This document shows, piece after piece, positions 28,313-36,377 of a stretch of DNA of 64,000 nt. Position numbers and translations under genes: made by a program. Location: contig NZ_CP019511.1 in assembly GCF_002002925.1 (NCBI RefSeq), positions 62,001 to 126,000 of the forward strand, given 5' to 3'. Numbering within the stretch: position 1 is the first letter of the stretch; each line of letters begins with the position of its first letter. The notes beneath the pieces were generated by a model. The model saw nothing but the letters and a program-made list of their open reading frames with translations. It made no database searches and was not told where the DNA came from. This DNA is from Sphingomonas sp. LM7. Lineage in GTDB: Bacteria > Pseudomonadota > Alphaproteobacteria > Sphingomonadales > Sphingomonadaceae.

Positions 28313-29041
28313 GTGTTACATCGATTTCGCGAGCTGATCCCGATTGCCGGGCGGCGCTGGGCCCGGCTGTTGTTGCGCGGGTGGCGGGAGCCGGCCGTGG
28401 TGCGGCGCGTGGTGTGGGATCAGCTCAGCTATAGCGGCGGCCGCACTCTCACCGAGCTGCATGAGGCGGTTCGCCGAGTCGATCGCGAAAGGTTGCCGGG
28501 GGTGCTGCTGGAAGCCGGTTGCGGGACGGGAGGTTCCGCGCTGGTCATGGCAGCGGCGAAGGCGCCGGGCAGGGAATTGCGGGTGTACGACGTGTTCGGC
28601 ATGCCGCCCGGCCCGACGGCAAAGGACGGTCCCGACGTCCATCGGCGGTGGGAGGAGATCGCCAGCGGCAAATCGGCCGGCATCGGGTCACGCACCTATT
28701 ACGGTTATGTCGACGACTTGCTGGAGGCGATCACCGCGACGTTCCGGCGCTACGGCATTCCGCCCGAGCGGAGCGAAGTGGTGTTCGTACAGGGGCTGCT
28801 TCAGGACACGCTCGACGGAGATCAGCCCGTGGCGGTCGCGCATATCGACTGCGACCGGTTCGAGTCGGTGCACACCTGCCTCGTCAGAATTGCCCCCCGA
28901 CTGGTAGCGGGCGGCGTGATGATCGTGGACGATTATGACTTCAAATCGGGATGCAGGCTGGCGGTCGATGCATTCATGCAAGAAAATCAGGTGCGTTTTT
29001 CGATGATACGGAAGACCCGCGTCCACATCATCCGCAAGTGA
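28313..29041 (+). CDS. TylF/MycF-type SAM-dependent methyltransferase
   Basis: A 242-residue class I methyltransferase. The SAM-binding motif is VLLEAGCGTGGSALVMA (residues about 63-80), followed by VYDVFGMPPGP, and AHIDCDRFESVHTCL with VIVDDYD-like VMIVDDYDF, which supply the metal-binding aspartates of the TylF/MycF sugar O-methyltransferase group. Such proteins methylate hydroxyls of sugars in antibiotics, lipopolysaccharide and capsules. I chose the GTG at 28313 because AAAAGGA lies 7 bases upstream; a GTG at 28289 in the same frame lacks a ribosome site. It likely methylates a sugar of the same surface glycan as its neighbours. Confidence 0.82.
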   Translation: MLHRFRELIPIAGRRWARLLLRGWREPAVVRRVVWDQLSYSGGRTLTELHEAVRRVDRERLPGVLLEAGCGTGGSALVMAAAKAPGRELRVYDVFGMPPGPTAKDGPDVHRRWEEIASGKSAGIGSRTYYGYVDDLLEAITATFRRYGIPPERSEVVFVQGLLQDTLDGDQPVAVAHIDCDRFESVHTCLVRIAPRLVAGGVMIVDDYDFKSGCRLAVDAFMQENQVRFSMIRKTRVHIIRK

Positions 29042-29215
29042 TCCCGGACAGTTGCGCGGCGGCGAACGGGCAGGGCGGGCGCAGTGTCCCGTTAATCGAC
29101 ACCCCTATTCCCCGGGGTACTGCCGATTGCACTCGAAAGACGTTGCCCAATGCAGTACGGTGCTGGCGCACGGGACGCGGGCTTTCGCTCGGATAACCTG
29201 TGGTGAGAGGATGCG

Positions 29216-29437
29216 ATGTCGGAAGGATCGGGCAGGCCGTTGCGCTCGTCGGGAGTGCGGGTAACCGCGCCGCCGCACGAATCCGCCGTCGAAATCCCGG
29301 TGCAGGCGCCGCGCGAGCGCATTCCTGCCTTTCCCGCCGAACGCGCCGAACGCGGCATCGAACTGCTTTCACGATTCGCCGGGCCGATGGTTTTCTTCGC
29401 GGCGATCGGCGGAATCCTATGGTGGATGATCAAGTAA
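29216..29437 (+). CDS. Small protein with one C-terminal membrane helix
   Basis: 73 residues: a charged, proline-rich N-terminal half and a single C-terminal hydrophobic segment (FAGPMVFFAAIGGILWWMIK). ATG 29216 is preceded by GAGAGG at good spacing. I do not recognise a family. It sits 260 bases ahead of the polyprenyl-phosphate sugar transferase; a second small protein with the same architecture lies directly after that gene, so both may serve the exopolysaccharide machinery, which is inference. Confidence 0.6.
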   Translation: MSEGSGRPLRSSGVRVTAPPHESAVEIPVQAPRERIPAFPAERAERGIELLSRFAGPMVFFAAIGGILWWMIK

Positions 29438-29603
29438 CTGATTTTGCGGCAAAGCCGACTGAATAGTGTGGTGTTCGTCCCGGGTCGCTCAGCGAACCTG
29501 CTGATTTCTGCACGTATCGGCGAATCTCTCGCTCCGCACGGGTCGTCCCGAAAACCGGGTAAATTCATCGACCAACACTTGCCTTCGTAGCTCGGCTGTG
29601 TCC

Positions 29604-29618
29604 TGCTGCATTGCAGCA
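29604..29618. promoter_or_regulatory. 15-bp palindrome upstream of the EPS initiating transferase
   Basis: TGCTGCA-T-TGCAGCA, perfect 7-bp arms, 79 bases before the transferase start. The first 12 bases recur exactly upstream of the outer-membrane barrel gene (31515-31526). Shared sites before the two promoters of one pathway suggest a common regulator, which is not identified. Confidence 0.45.
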
Positions 29619-29696
29619 AGAACCTTGCAAATGCGTGTGCATGGGATTGCTGGCCTGTTTTCGGGTGTGTTGCGTCAGGGAGTTACGGGGTGTCCC

Positions 29697-31088
29697 ATGT
29701 CAAAGATTGACCTGGCGATCCACGGCTATCCAAGCCGAACGCCGTTCGCCACGGCGGCAAGGCGGAGTGCCAGGGTCTGGCTGTGCCTGACATTGATCGG
29801 CGCCGATGCGCTGGCGCTGATCATCGGTTTTGCGATCGGCCTTCGCGTCGAGCAGCCGGGCATGATCTCGGGCGACGTGTGGACGACGCTGGCCGGAGTG
29901 CTCCTGATCCACGCCGGCATCTCGTTCCAGAACCAGGCCTACAGCACCAAATGCCTGACCAGCGCTGCATGCAGTACGCGGCAGGCGCTGTTGTCGATCG
30001 CCGCGACGCTGTTGATTTTCCTGCTGGCGGTGTTCTCATTCAAGGTTACCGGGCGGCTGCCGCGGTTCGCGCTGTCGGTTGGGATCGTCTCAACGGCCGT
30101 CCTGATCGTCAGCCAGCGGCTGCTGCTCTGCTATCTCGTACGCCGTGCCTATGGCAGCCGCCTACACACCGAATTGGTGATCGTTGATGGTGGAAATGTA
30201 CCAGATGCGTATCTGGGCAGTGACATCATCGATGCCGGCGTAGCGTCGCTGCGCTCGGATCTCGACGACCCCTATATGCTTAATCGGCTGGGCATCCTGC
30301 TGCGCAACTATGACCGGGTCGTGATCAGCTGCGTGCCCGAGCGCAAGGTGGAATGGGCGCAGGTGCTTAAGGGCGCCAACATCCAGGGCGAGATCATCGT
30401 CCCCGAAATCGGCGAGCTTGGGCCGCTCGCGGTGCATCAGCTGGGCGGCGCGACCACCGTGGTGGTCTCGCGCGGCCCGCTCAACCTGCCCAATCGCGCC
30501 AAGAAGCGCTTCCTGGACATCGCAATGACCGTGCCGGTGCTGATCGGGCTGCTGCCGGTGCTGGTGCTGGTGGCCATTGCGATTCGGCTCGATTCGCCGG
30601 GACCGGTCTTTTTCCGCCAGGAGCGGATGGGGCGCGGCAACCGCATCTTCCATATCCTCAAGTTCCGCAGCATGCGCGTCGAGACCAGCGACTCGGATGG
30701 AACGCAGTCGGCGAGTCGCCATGACGATCGCATCACGCGCGTCGGCAAGCTGATCCGCCGGACCAGCATCGACGAGCTGCCGCAGCTGATCAACGTGCTG
30801 TTCGGCGAGATGAGTCTGGTCGGCCCGCGGCCGCATGCGCTCGGCTCGCTCGCCGGCGATGAATTGTTCTGGCGCGTCGATCGTCAATATTGGCACCGCC
30901 ATGCGCTCAAGCCGGGCATCACGGGACTGGCGCAGGTCCGCGGCTTCCGTGGAGCGACCGAGCATCGCCGCGACATCGTCAACCGGCTGGAGGCCGATCT
31001 GGAATATCTCCAAGGCTGGAGCCTGTTGCGCGACATCGGCATCCTGGCGAAGACCGCGCAGGTGCTGGTGCACAAGAACGCATATTGA
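29697..31088 (+). CDS. Undecaprenyl-phosphate sugar (glucose-1-P) transferase initiating EPS synthesis
   Basis: A 463-residue integral membrane protein of the exopolysaccharide polyprenyl glycosylphosphotransferase family. Four or five N-terminal hydrophobic segments lie within residues 20-145, then a CoA-binding-like domain (about 155-260), a further membrane hairpin (ITVPVLIGLLPVLVLVAI-like, about 280), and the catalytic bacterial sugar transferase domain: SPGPVFFRQERMG, LKFRSM, RRTSIDELPQL and MSLVGPRPHA. It joins sugar-1-phosphate to undecaprenyl phosphate, the first step of repeat-unit assembly; in sphingan makers the homologue loads glucose. I chose ATG 29697 because the longer open frame upstream includes the palindrome and is not protein-like. 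The spacing before the next operon shows it has its own promoter. Confidence 0.9.
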   Translation: MSKIDLAIHGYPSRTPFATAARRSARVWLCLTLIGADALALIIGFAIGLRVEQPGMISGDVWTTLAGVLLIHAGISFQNQAYSTKCLTSAACSTRQALLSIAATLLIFLLAVFSFKVTGRLPRFALSVGIVSTAVLIVSQRLLLCYLVRRAYGSRLHTELVIVDGGNVPDAYLGSDIIDAGVASLRSDLDDPYMLNRLGILLRNYDRVVISCVPERKVEWAQVLKGANIQGEIIVPEIGELGPLAVHQLGGATTVVVSRGPLNLPNRAKKRFLDIAMTVPVLIGLLPVLVLVAIAIRLDSPGPVFFRQERMGRGNRIFHILKFRSMRVETSDSDGTQSASRHDDRITRVGKLIRRTSIDELPQLINVLFGEMSLVGPRPHALGSLAGDELFWRVDRQYWHRHALKPGITGLAQVRGFRGATEHRRDIVNRLEADLEYLQGWSLLRDIGILAKTAQVLVHKNAY

Positions 31089-31193
31089 GCGAAGCGGAGA
31101 GGGTTGGTGACGTTGCGTTAACGATCGTCAAAAAGCTCCCATAAATGATTTTCGGTCATAGCCGGCGCTGGGCAATAAGGGTGTCGCGCGGTG

Positions 31194-31388
31194 ATGGAAA
31201 ATCTGGTGATGGCAAGGGACGCCGATGCGGGCTCTGCCGATCGAGTGCAGGCTGAGCCAATGTGGCTGATGCCCGCCGACTTTCGCGAGCCGATTTCGGA
31301 GCGCATGATTCAGGCCGGCTCGCGCTGGGTGGGAATCGCCAGCTTCGTCGTCGCGCTGGGCGCCGTGGGGCTCTGGCTTCTGGGCTGA
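31194..31388 (+). CDS. Small protein with one C-terminal membrane helix
   Basis: 64 residues from ATG 31194 (a GTG precedes it in frame). The N-terminal half is polar with the segment MPADFREPISERM; the C-terminus is one hydrophobic helix (VGIASFVVALGAVGLWLLG). No family recognised. It follows the sugar transferase by 105 bases and precedes the 14-gene EPS run, and matches the 73-residue protein at 29216 in build though not in sequence. Confidence 0.5.
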   Translation: MENLVMARDADAGSADRVQAEPMWLMPADFREPISERMIQAGSRWVGIASFVVALGAVGLWLLG

Positions 31389-31409
31389 GCCGACCCGATT
31401 GACGACTTT

Positions 31410-31427
31410 GGCAGCATTATTGCTGCC
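31410..31427. repeat. Inverted repeat after the small membrane protein
   Basis: GGCAGCA-TTAT-TGCTGCC, perfect 7-bp arms with a 4-base loop, 22 bases after the stop codon. A hairpin at this place could terminate, though no T-run follows; the half-site TGCTGC is shared with the nearby regulatory motif, so binding by the same regulator is an alternative. Confidence 0.4.
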
Positions 31428-31514
31428 CAGAAACGAACCAGCCGTGCCGTTGGTGCGACCAACTGCAATTTATGCGGTGGGCAGCGGCGTTCGAACGCTC
31501 TAGCATGACCAAAT

Positions 31515-31526
31515 TGCTGCATTGCA
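31515..31526 (+). promoter_or_regulatory. Second copy of the EPS upstream motif TGCTGCATTGCA
   Basis: Twelve bases identical to the left part of the palindrome at 29604, here about 83 bases before the likely GTG start of the EPS operon's first gene. It is embedded in TTGCTGCATTGCAA, itself symmetric (TTGC...GCAA). Candidate site for a shared EPS regulator. Confidence 0.4.
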
Positions 31527-31608
31527 ACGAGGTCACGAGCGCGTGTTTTGCTCTGGCAAAAGAGTATCTGGGCTAAATTCTCTCGCAACTGCGAACGCTT
31601 GCAGAGAT

Positions 31609-32808
31609 GTGCGCCGAAGTGTTGCCGCGTTGCGGCGGACGCCGATTCTACTGCTCGGTGGAGCGCTTTTTGGCGCCCTTCCGGTGGCTTCCGCGCATGC
31701 GCAGGATAAGCCTAAGCGCGAGCAGTCTGACCAGGGCCTGCGTATCGAGCCGTCGCTCACCGCAGTCTATGATGACAATGTCTATCGCGTCGATTCGGGC
31801 ACGACCGATCCGGTCGCCGACGTCATCGTCACGCCGGCAATCGAGGTCCGCTTCGATCGCGATATCGGAACCCGCGCAGTCAGCTTGCGCGCGCTGGCCG
31901 GCTATGATCGCTTCCTGTCCGAAAGCGGGCGGAGCAAGCCGCGACTGGAGCTTGAAGGCGCGGGCAAGTTCCTGGTCGCCGCGCAATGCTGGGTGCGGCC
32001 GTCGGCGAGCTATCGCCAGCAGCGCGCCGATTATGGCGACATCAACAGCGCCTCGGAAAATCTCCAGAAATTCTCGACGCTGGGCGTGGCGGCGGATTGC
32101 GAAAGGGCCGCGGGCCTCTACCCGGTGGCCGCCTGGCGCCGCGATACCACCCGCAACGGCGACGGCTTCGAATATGCCGACCAGACCAGCAATCTCTACC
32201 GCGCCGGGATCGGCTATGCGCGGCCGAGCCTAGGCAAGCTGACCGCCTATTACGAGCATGTCACCAGCGACCGACCCGAGCTTGCGGTGGAGAATCGCAG
32301 CGATGCCTATGGCCTTTCCTTCTCGCGTGCGGTCTCGCCGATCACTTCGATCGACGCCGATGTTCGCTGGATGCATGTCACCAGCACCTCGGCTGCCGTG
32401 GGCAGCTATGACGGGCCCGGCTGGAACGTCCGCCTCTCGACCATCGCGATCCCGCGGGTCAAGCTGACTGCCGCCACCGAGCGGACGATCGTCAATGACA
32501 GCCTGATCGCGACGGGGTTTGCAGTGCGGACGGCATACCGGATCTCGGCCGAAGTCGGGCTGAGCGAACTGACTACGCTGGGCGCCTTCGGCGAGCTGTC
32601 ACGGCGCGACTTCCGCCAGGACGCAGCGATTCGTCCGTTCAATTTCACACACGATCGAACGAACCAATTCGGTTTGATGGCGCGGCGCAAAATCACCGAC
32701 GCTCTCGCCCTCGATTTGTCGGTCACGCATCTCGATCGCGCCACGAACAGCAATGTATCGAATTATCGGGCAAACCGCGTTTCGCTCGGCGCAACCATGA
32801 GGTTTTGA
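31609..32808 (+). CDS. Outer-membrane beta-barrel protein of the EPS locus
   Basis: About 399 residues. The likely GTG start at 31609 gives a good signal peptide (ALRRTPILLLGGALFGALPV... cleaved after ASAHAQ). The mature part is an alternating-hydrophobicity barrel with signature LTAVYDDNVYRVDSG near its N-terminus and a terminal phenylalanine (LGATMRF), as in the beta-barrel porin 2-like proteins that accompany Wzx/Wzy EPS loci. The open frame extends upstream to about 31522, without ATG, so the start is uncertain. It heads the 14-gene EPS run, 4 bases before the export protein, and probably takes part in polymer passage through or anchoring at the outer membrane. Confidence 0.8.
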   Translation: MRRSVAALRRTPILLLGGALFGALPVASAHAQDKPKREQSDQGLRIEPSLTAVYDDNVYRVDSGTTDPVADVIVTPAIEVRFDRDIGTRAVSLRALAGYDRFLSESGRSKPRLELEGAGKFLVAAQCWVRPSASYRQQRADYGDINSASENLQKFSTLGVAADCERAAGLYPVAAWRRDTTRNGDGFEYADQTSNLYRAGIGYARPSLGKLTAYYEHVTSDRPELAVENRSDAYGLSFSRAVSPITSIDADVRWMHVTSTSAAVGSYDGPGWNVRLSTIAIPRVKLTAATERTIVNDSLIATGFAVRTAYRISAEVGLSELTTLGAFGELSRRDFRQDAAIRPFNFTHDRTNQFGLMARRKITDALALDLSVTHLDRATNSNVSNYRANRVSLGATMRF

Positions 32809-32812
32809 ACCT

Positions 32813-33664
32813 ATGAGGAACATACTCCTGACCCGCACCCTGACTGCAGCGCTTGCCGCATCGACCTTCCTTGCCTCGCCTGCGATGGCGCAGACCAATG
32901 GGGTCGGCGTCGCGCTAGCTTCGACGCCGCCCGCGCCTGCCGCGTCGAGCACTGCCACCGCCATCGCGGCCGATGGCTATCGCCTCGGTCCTGACGACGA
33001 AGTGAAGGTGTTCATCTATGGTCAGCCCGATCTGTCGGTCACCACGCGCGTAAAGGCGGACGGATCGATCCGCCTGGCGATGCTCGGCACCGTCGATGTA
33101 CGCGGCAAGACCACTGCAGAGCTCGCCGATGCGATCGCCGCCGGCTATGCCAAGGGCGGGTATCTCGAGCGGCCTTCGGTGAATGTCGAGGTGTCGCAAT
33201 TCGTCAGCCGCTTCGTCACCGTGCTCGGCAACGTGCCCCAGGCAGGCAACTACCCGCTCGATCGGCCGTATAGCGTCGCGGCGATGCTGGCGAAGGCGGG
33301 CGGGGCGACCGTGACCGGCGCCAATGCCGTGATCCTCACGCCCGGGGACGGCAGCGGCCCGGTACGCATTTCGCTTGCGGACATGAATTCTGGTGCGGGC
33401 CGCCCGCTAGCGCCGGGCGACATCCTGTTCGTGCCGCCGGCCGAGAAGATCTACGTCTATGGTCAGGTGCAGGAGCCCGGCGCGTTCAACTTCGTCCCCG
33501 GCCAGACCTTCCGTCAGGCGCTCGCGCTCGCCGGCGGACCGACGCTCGCCGGCTCGACCAGGCGCATCAAGGTGCGCCGTGCGGGCAAGGAGGTCGAGAA
33601 CATCGATCTCGACGATGCGGTCCAGCCCGAGGACGTGCTGGTCATCCGCGAGAAGCTGTTTTGA
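32813..33664 (+). CDS. Wza/GumB-like polysaccharide export protein
   Basis: A 283-residue periplasmic/outer-membrane protein with signal peptide (TLTAALAASTFLASPAMAQ). Residues about 60-145 form the polysaccharide export domain (YRLGPDDEVKVFIYGQPDLS, then DGSIRLAMLGTVDVRGKT) and are followed by two SLBB-type repeats (FVTVLGNVPQAGNYPL and IYVYGQVQEPGAFNFVPGQ). It forms the secretin-like export channel for the polymer together with the Wzz-like protein. Unlike E. coli Wza it has no lipobox cysteine and no obvious C-terminal amphipathic helix, so the adjacent outer-membrane barrel may provide the outer-membrane part. Confidence 0.92.
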   Translation: MRNILLTRTLTAALAASTFLASPAMAQTNGVGVALASTPPAPAASSTATAIAADGYRLGPDDEVKVFIYGQPDLSVTTRVKADGSIRLAMLGTVDVRGKTTAELADAIAAGYAKGGYLERPSVNVEVSQFVSRFVTVLGNVPQAGNYPLDRPYSVAAMLAKAGGATVTGANAVILTPGDGSGPVRISLADMNSGAGRPLAPGDILFVPPAEKIYVYGQVQEPGAFNFVPGQTFRQALALAGGPTLAGSTRRIKVRRAGKEVENIDLDDAVQPEDVLVIREKLF

Positions 33665-33690
33665 GCGCGACACAGAATTGGAGGCACGGC

Positions 33691-35019
33691 ATGCGCTGGA
33701 GCGAGCGAGTGCAGCATTGGCTGCGAGGGCTGCTGGGCGGAGGCACCGCCGGTGGCAGGCGCATTCCCACCCGGCTCGAATATGCCGCTACGCCGGTTGA
33801 AGACTCGGTCGTCGTGCCGATCTCGGCCGCCGCGCAGCCCAATATCGCCTTCCGGCGCAATGCGGTGTTCGCGGCGTTCAACACCGCAGTGCCGGTGAGC
33901 GACCGCCACGGATTGGCGGGGCGCAAGCAGGAACTCACCCGGCTGATCGATGCCGTGGTCAAGCAGCGCAAGCATGCATTGATCTTCGGCGCGCGCGGAT
34001 CGGGCAAGACTTCGCTTGCGCGCGTGTTCGGCGATCTTGCCGACGAGGCGGGATGCGTCGCGCTATATGGCTCGGCGAGCGAGGGCGCGGATGTGGACGG
34101 GCTGTTCCGCCCGTTCCTCGACGAATTGCCGCTCCAGCGCGGCATCGCTGCGACGATCCCGGCGGACCGGCCGATCGGCGTCCAACAGCTCGCCAACCTG
34201 TTCGTGCAGGGCGTGAACCAGCGGACCTTGCTGATCATCGACGAGTTCGATCGCGTCGCCACCGAACGCACCCGGCACGAAGTGGCGACCCTGCTCAAGC
34301 TGCTCACCGACATGCACTCGACGGTGCAGATCATCCTGGTCGGCATCGCCGGCAATGTGGATGGGCTGCTTGCGGCGCACCCCTCGCTCCGGCGGCACCT
34401 GTTCGCCCAGCAGGTCGCGCCGATCGATCGCGAGGAGCTGGCCGGTTTGCTGCGGCTTTGTGCGCAGCAAGCGGGGCTCGCATTCGAGGAAGAGGCGCTC
34501 CAGTCGATCGTCTCGGCTGCGATTGGATCGCCCTATCACGCCCGACTGTTCGGGATGCACGCAGCGCTGATCGCCGAAGCGGAAGGACGCGATCGCATTA
34601 CCATCAGCGACGCGCAGAAGGGGCTGGCCGAGGCGCTCGCCGAGTGGAGCGAGCTGACCCCCGACGTATTCGGCGTGTTCGAGCGGGCGCTGGGCCAGGC
34701 CGGCTCGCTGCGCGGGATGATCGCACTGGCAGGCGTGCTCGCGGCGCATGCGCCGGTGCTCACGTTCGAACGGATGGCGGCGGCGGGCACCGACCTGTTC
34801 GGCGACGAGCTGGGCGGGTCCGCGGCGGTTGATCGTACGATCGGACTGATCGCCCCGGCGCTGAGCGAGGACGGCATGCCCGGTGAGCTCCAGTTCGCCG
34901 ATTCGCTGTCGCCGCAATTCCTCGTGCTGATAGCCAACGGGGCGGCGCGCACGCGCGCGACGCCGCTGGCGCGCGAAACGCTCGATGCGCGGGCACTTCT
35001 CCAGGGAGTCGGGCTATGA
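33691..35019 (+). CDS. AAA family (ORC/Cdc6-like) ATPase in the EPS operon
   Basis: A 442-residue soluble ATPase. After an ~85-residue N-terminal part come Walker A GARGSGKTS (about residues 107-115) and Walker B LLIIDEFD (about 181-188), with a sensor-like IILVGIAGN; the fold resembles ORC/Cdc6-type AAA proteins more than the type II secretion ExeA-like ATPases of exosortase EPS loci. The C-terminal 180 residues are helical, perhaps a winged-helix bundle. ATG 33691 has GGAGG upstream. It is encoded between the Wza-like and Wzz-like proteins, overlapping the latter by ATGA. An ATPase of this kind is not part of the standard Wzx/Wzy machinery; its role is unknown. Confidence 0.78.
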   Translation: MRWSERVQHWLRGLLGGGTAGGRRIPTRLEYAATPVEDSVVVPISAAAQPNIAFRRNAVFAAFNTAVPVSDRHGLAGRKQELTRLIDAVVKQRKHALIFGARGSGKTSLARVFGDLADEAGCVALYGSASEGADVDGLFRPFLDELPLQRGIAATIPADRPIGVQQLANLFVQGVNQRTLLIIDEFDRVATERTRHEVATLLKLLTDMHSTVQIILVGIAGNVDGLLAAHPSLRRHLFAQQVAPIDREELAGLLRLCAQQAGLAFEEEALQSIVSAAIGSPYHARLFGMHAALIAEAEGRDRITISDAQKGLAEALAEWSELTPDVFGVFERALGQAGSLRGMIALAGVLAAHAPVLTFERMAAAGTDLFGDELGGSAAVDRTIGLIAPALSEDGMPGELQFADSLSPQFLVLIANGAARTRATPLARETLDARALLQGVGL

Positions 35020-36377
35020 CGATCAAACCAGCCGATCTGGTCGAGGCTTTGAAGGCGCGGTGGCTGCTGGTCGCCGCGATCGCCGGGGCGTTGTTCGCGC
35101 TGGTGGCGGGCCTGGCGCTGATGCAGCCGCGGCAATATCTGGCGACCTCGTCGCTGCTCCTCGACTTGTCGCAGACCGACCCGACCGACAGCGTTCAGCA
35201 GCAGCAGGGCCGCGTCGAAACCGATTCGATCATCGCGACGCAGCTCGACCTGATCCGCAGCGCCAAGGTGATCAACATCGTCGCGCAGCGCGCGGGCTTC
35301 GTCGATGCGACGCCGGCCGACCTGCCCCCCGAGGCACGGCTGCAACAGGCGGCGGCGCGGGTGCGCGGCGGTCTCAACGTCTCGACCGGGCGGCAGAGCA
35401 ACGTGCTGCAGATCCAGTTCCTCGACGCCGATCCCGCGGTTGCGGCGCGCGTCGCGAACCTCATCGCGTCGATCTATATGCGCGAGCAGGTCGCCCTGCG
35501 CGCCTCGACTGCGCAGGGATCGGCGCAATGGTTCGAAGCGCGAACGGCCGATGTCCGCCGCCGCTACGAAGTTGCGCAGAAGAAGCTCTCGGACTTCCAG
35601 CGCGCGCACGACATCATCGGCATGAACCGCATGGATCTGGAGGCCGAGAAGCTCAAGAACCTCTCGGCCCACCTCGTCCAGGCCCAGGCGGATGCCGCCG
35701 CGGCGCATTCCAAGTCGGGATCGGCCGCAGTGCCCGAAGTCGCGAGTTCGCTGGTCGTCCAGAATATCGAGGAAGCGGTCGCGACGCAGGCGGGCAAGGT
35801 CGCGCAGCTCGGCAAGTCGCTGGGCCCGAACCACCCGCAGATGATCGCTGCCCGGGCCGAACTGGGCGAGCTGCAGGGCAGCCTTCGTGGCGCACGCTCC
35901 AACCAGGCGTCGTCGATGACGGCCAACAGCAGTGCGGCGACGAGCCGCGAGGCCGAACTGCGCGGCGAGATGGCGGCGCAGGAGGATCGCATGATCCGCA
36001 TGTCGGGCGTGCAGGACCAGCTGATGGTGATGCAGCGCGATGTCGAGGCGGCACGGCAGACCTATGATACGGTCCGCCAGCGCTTCAATGAAGCCGCGCT
36101 CAAGAGCCAGATCTCGCAGCCCAATGCGAGCTCGCTCGACGAGGCGTCGGTGCCGCTGTTCCCGGCGACGCCGAACCTGCCCTTGTGGTTCGTCGGCGGC
36201 ATCGCGCTCGGGCTGCTTGCCGGTGTCGCCACTGTGGTGCTGGGCGAAATCCTGCGTCCGCGGGTGCGCACCGTGAACGGCCTCGCCTCCGCGACCGAAG
36301 TCGAAGTGATCGCCGATCTTTCCCCCAAGTCCAGGCCCGTAGGCGGCCTGTTCGTGCCACGTCAGGAGGCAGCATGA
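35016..36377 (+). CDS. Wzz/GumC-like chain-length determinant (PCP) protein
   Basis: A 453-residue polysaccharide co-polymerase. An N-terminal membrane helix (residues about 18-37) is followed by the Wzz domain (QYLATSSLLLDLSQTDP), a long periplasmic coiled coil (about 170-360, with KKLSDFQRAHDIIGMN and a GPNHPQM motif typical of GumC), and a second membrane helix (FVGGIALGLLAGVATVVLG) near residue 400, then a ~40-residue cytoplasmic tail. It controls polymer length and links the cytoplasmic kinase-like partner with the export channel. The kinase domain is not fused here but encoded as the next gene (ATGA overlap). Confidence 0.9.
   Translation: MTIKPADLVEALKARWLLVAAIAGALFALVAGLALMQPRQYLATSSLLLDLSQTDPTDSVQQQQGRVETDSIIATQLDLIRSAKVINIVAQRAGFVDATPADLPPEARLQQAAARVRGGLNVSTGRQSNVLQIQFLDADPAVAARVANLIASIYMREQVALRASTAQGSAQWFEARTADVRRRYEVAQKKLSDFQRAHDIIGMNRMDLEAEKLKNLSAHLVQAQADAAAAHSKSGSAAVPEVASSLVVQNIEEAVATQAGKVAQLGKSLGPNHPQMIAARAELGELQGSLRGARSNQASSMTANSSAATSREAELRGEMAAQEDRMIRMSGVQDQLMVMQRDVEAARQTYDTVRQRFNEAALKSQISQPNASSLDEASVPLFPATPNLPLWFVGGIALGLLAGVATVVLGEILRPRVRTVNGLASATEVEVIADLSPKSRPVGGLFVPRQEAA

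Noticed and set aside
23030..29041. Calling the glycan patch after tRNA-Leu an integrated island
   Set aside because: No integrase, no visible duplicate of the tRNA end and no clear base-composition change; kept only as a place to check.
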